Source: DASYQD01 sp963837455 (lineage in GTDB: Bacteria > Acidobacteriota > Thermoanaerobaculia > Multivoradales > JAIOJS01). Taken from it: a stretch of DNA of 64,000 bases. The position numbers and the translations under genes were made by a program. Position 1 is the stretch's first letter; every line of letters starts with the position of its first letter. The stretch lies in assembly GCA_963837455.1 (NCBI GenBank), contig CAWINM010000005.1:1-64000 (forward strand), written 5' to 3'. This document shows positions 63,289 to 64,000 of the stretch, piece by piece. The notes under the pieces are model-generated. The model saw only the letters and a list, made by a program, of their open reading frames with translations. It was not told the origin of the DNA and did not search any database.

Positions 63289-63400
63289 GCCAGGCTTCGA
63301 AGTCACCGACGCCTGCAGGCCACACGCCGGGCCGCTGCTCGGCGACCACCAGCGTTCAGCGAAGAAGCAGGGCGGGCCGGTGCGCCGGGCGGGATCCGTC
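63281..63400 (+). repeat. Dispersed repeat beta, copy 3
   Basis: Starts GATTCGGCGCCAGGCTTCGA and includes CACACGCCGGGCCGCTGCTC and GGCGGGCCGGTGCGCCGGGC. Same order as 32349-32480. Confidence 0.5.
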
Positions 63401-63653
63401 CTCTTCCTGCTTCAGACGGAAAGCGAGTCTCGAAACTCGCAGCCGCTCGCTCAAAGCCCGCTCAAATCGAGCCCACCGGACTCTCTGACTGGTGCATGGC
63501 ACCTTCTCGGGCCGGCGCTCCGAGGTGACGTCGCGTTGCGGGCGAGGGGGAGCGGATGGGCTCCCGAGATCGGATTCCCTCCCCGAGCAGAGCTTCGGAT
63601 CCTGAGCCCGCTCCGTCTCCCTCGCCCACAAAACACTCGCACCGCCGCGCGCA

Positions 63654-63738
63654 GCGGCCGTCAAGGCCGCTGGCGCGGCAAAGCCGCGCCAGTGCCGGAG
63701 CCTCGCGCAGCGAGGCGGAGGGCAGCCTTGACGGCCGC
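63654..63738 (+). repeat. Three-way-junction structured element, copy 3
   Basis: The outer stem is GCGGCCGTCAAGGC/GCCTTGACGGCCGC (14 bp, perfect). Hairpin 1 is TGGCGCGGC-AAA-GCCGCGCCA, and hairpin 2 GCCTCGC-GCA-GCGAGGC. The middle loop order and spacing match copy 2. Confidence 0.6.
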
Positions 63739-63892
63739 GAGCACGGCGGTAGCCTCGACCTGGCGAGGGCGACTGCGCACACCGCCTCCGACCCCCACTC
63801 CGCTCGGTGCTCACCACTGCGGCAGCGGCGCGGCCCCGGTCGGCCGGGGACGCGGCGCGGGCGAGACGCTCCGATCTCCCCGCGCCGGCGTC

Positions 63893-64000
63893 GCTGCGAG
63901 CACGGTGACGCCTCTGGCGGCGCCGTGCGCTGCAAGGCGCCGGCGCTTCTGACGAAACCCGCGGCACGCAGGTCGCGTCACGACGCCACCGAGTAGAGGG
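63893..64000 (+). repeat. Left part of a dispersed repeat alpha, cut by the window end
   Basis: GCTGCGAGCACGGTGACGCC and AAACCCGCGGCACGCAGG match 41205-41285 and 30354-30430. Confidence 0.5.

Larger units (their letters stand above)
62907..64000. other. Terminal non-coding repeat region
   Basis: 1.1 kb without a supportable gene. It contains repeat alpha copy 3, attC-like site 5, repeat beta copy 3, one three-way-junction element and the left part of a further repeat alpha cut by the window end. From about 63480 on it parallels 40790-41300. Confidence 0.6.

Overview
This window looks like the GC-rich (about 70% by eye) chromosome of a Gram-negative, lipopolysaccharide-making bacterium. The KDO/lipid A genes, a secreted PKD-type protein with an IPTL-CTERM-like tail, and a secreted beta-propeller ending in a GFESG-type tail suggest Acidobacteriota (Thermoanaerobaculia-like). 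That placement is inference; no rRNA is present. Many genes, including housekeeping ones, carry single-base frame shifts (tatA, the sulfatase, an IS110 transposase, one recombinase, one primase tail), so part of the apparent decay may be assembly error.

Region 1 (1-26.6 kb) is ordinary backbone. pyrG-kdsA (CTP and KDO-8-P synthesis) and kdsD-kdsC-lpxL (arabinose-5-P isomerase, KDO-8-P phosphatase, lipid A acyltransferase) belong to one pathway, but are separated by a 6 kb block holding a GctA/GctB-like CoA-transferase, an ABC ATPase remnant, a class III aminotransferase, an aldehyde dehydrogenase and a VapBC pair. A sulfatase-fold lipoprotein, TatC/TatA, an S41 protease with a strong terminator, a CsbD-like protein, a POT peptide transporter, two large secreted proteins, a zinc ribbon, a PLD-helicase-DUF3427 protein and a lipoprotein follow.

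Region 2 (26.8-64 kb) is accessory DNA. Its most striking content is a module seen three times: a CHC2-zinc-finger/TOPRIM/ATPase primase-like protein divergent from an XRE regulator, with a tyrosine recombinase directly downstream of the primase in two copies. Locus A (27.8-29.4 kb) is decayed. Locus B (41.9-46.7 kb) and locus C (49.0-53.8 kb) are nearly intact. Both have inverted-repeat operator candidates between the divergent genes. Locus C runs straight into a Vsr nuclease, a cytosine methyltransferase and a convergent PD-(D/E)XK endonuclease, i.e. a restriction-modification cargo. Locus B is followed by an ankyrin protein and a secreted RHS-tail toxin candidate.

The same region carries five attC-like imperfect dyads (integron cassette recombination sites), each with an unpaired base in one arm. 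One is interrupted by an IS110-family element, which recalls the IS1111-attC group. A MazF toxin gene lies immediately upstream of another. Between them are dispersed repeats and three copies of a three-way-junction structure supported by compensatory base changes.

Insertion sequences are abundant. A complete IS21-family element (33168-36154) splits a RAYT transposase gene and is flanked by a 9-bp target repeat. A 2.7 kb segment of that locus is duplicated at 60189-62906. A second, four-ORF IS21-family element (56914-60188) and an ISL3 transposase are also present. An orphan RHS toxin tip with its immunity gene lies at 38.8-40.1 kb. I saw no tRNA, rRNA or CRISPR array.
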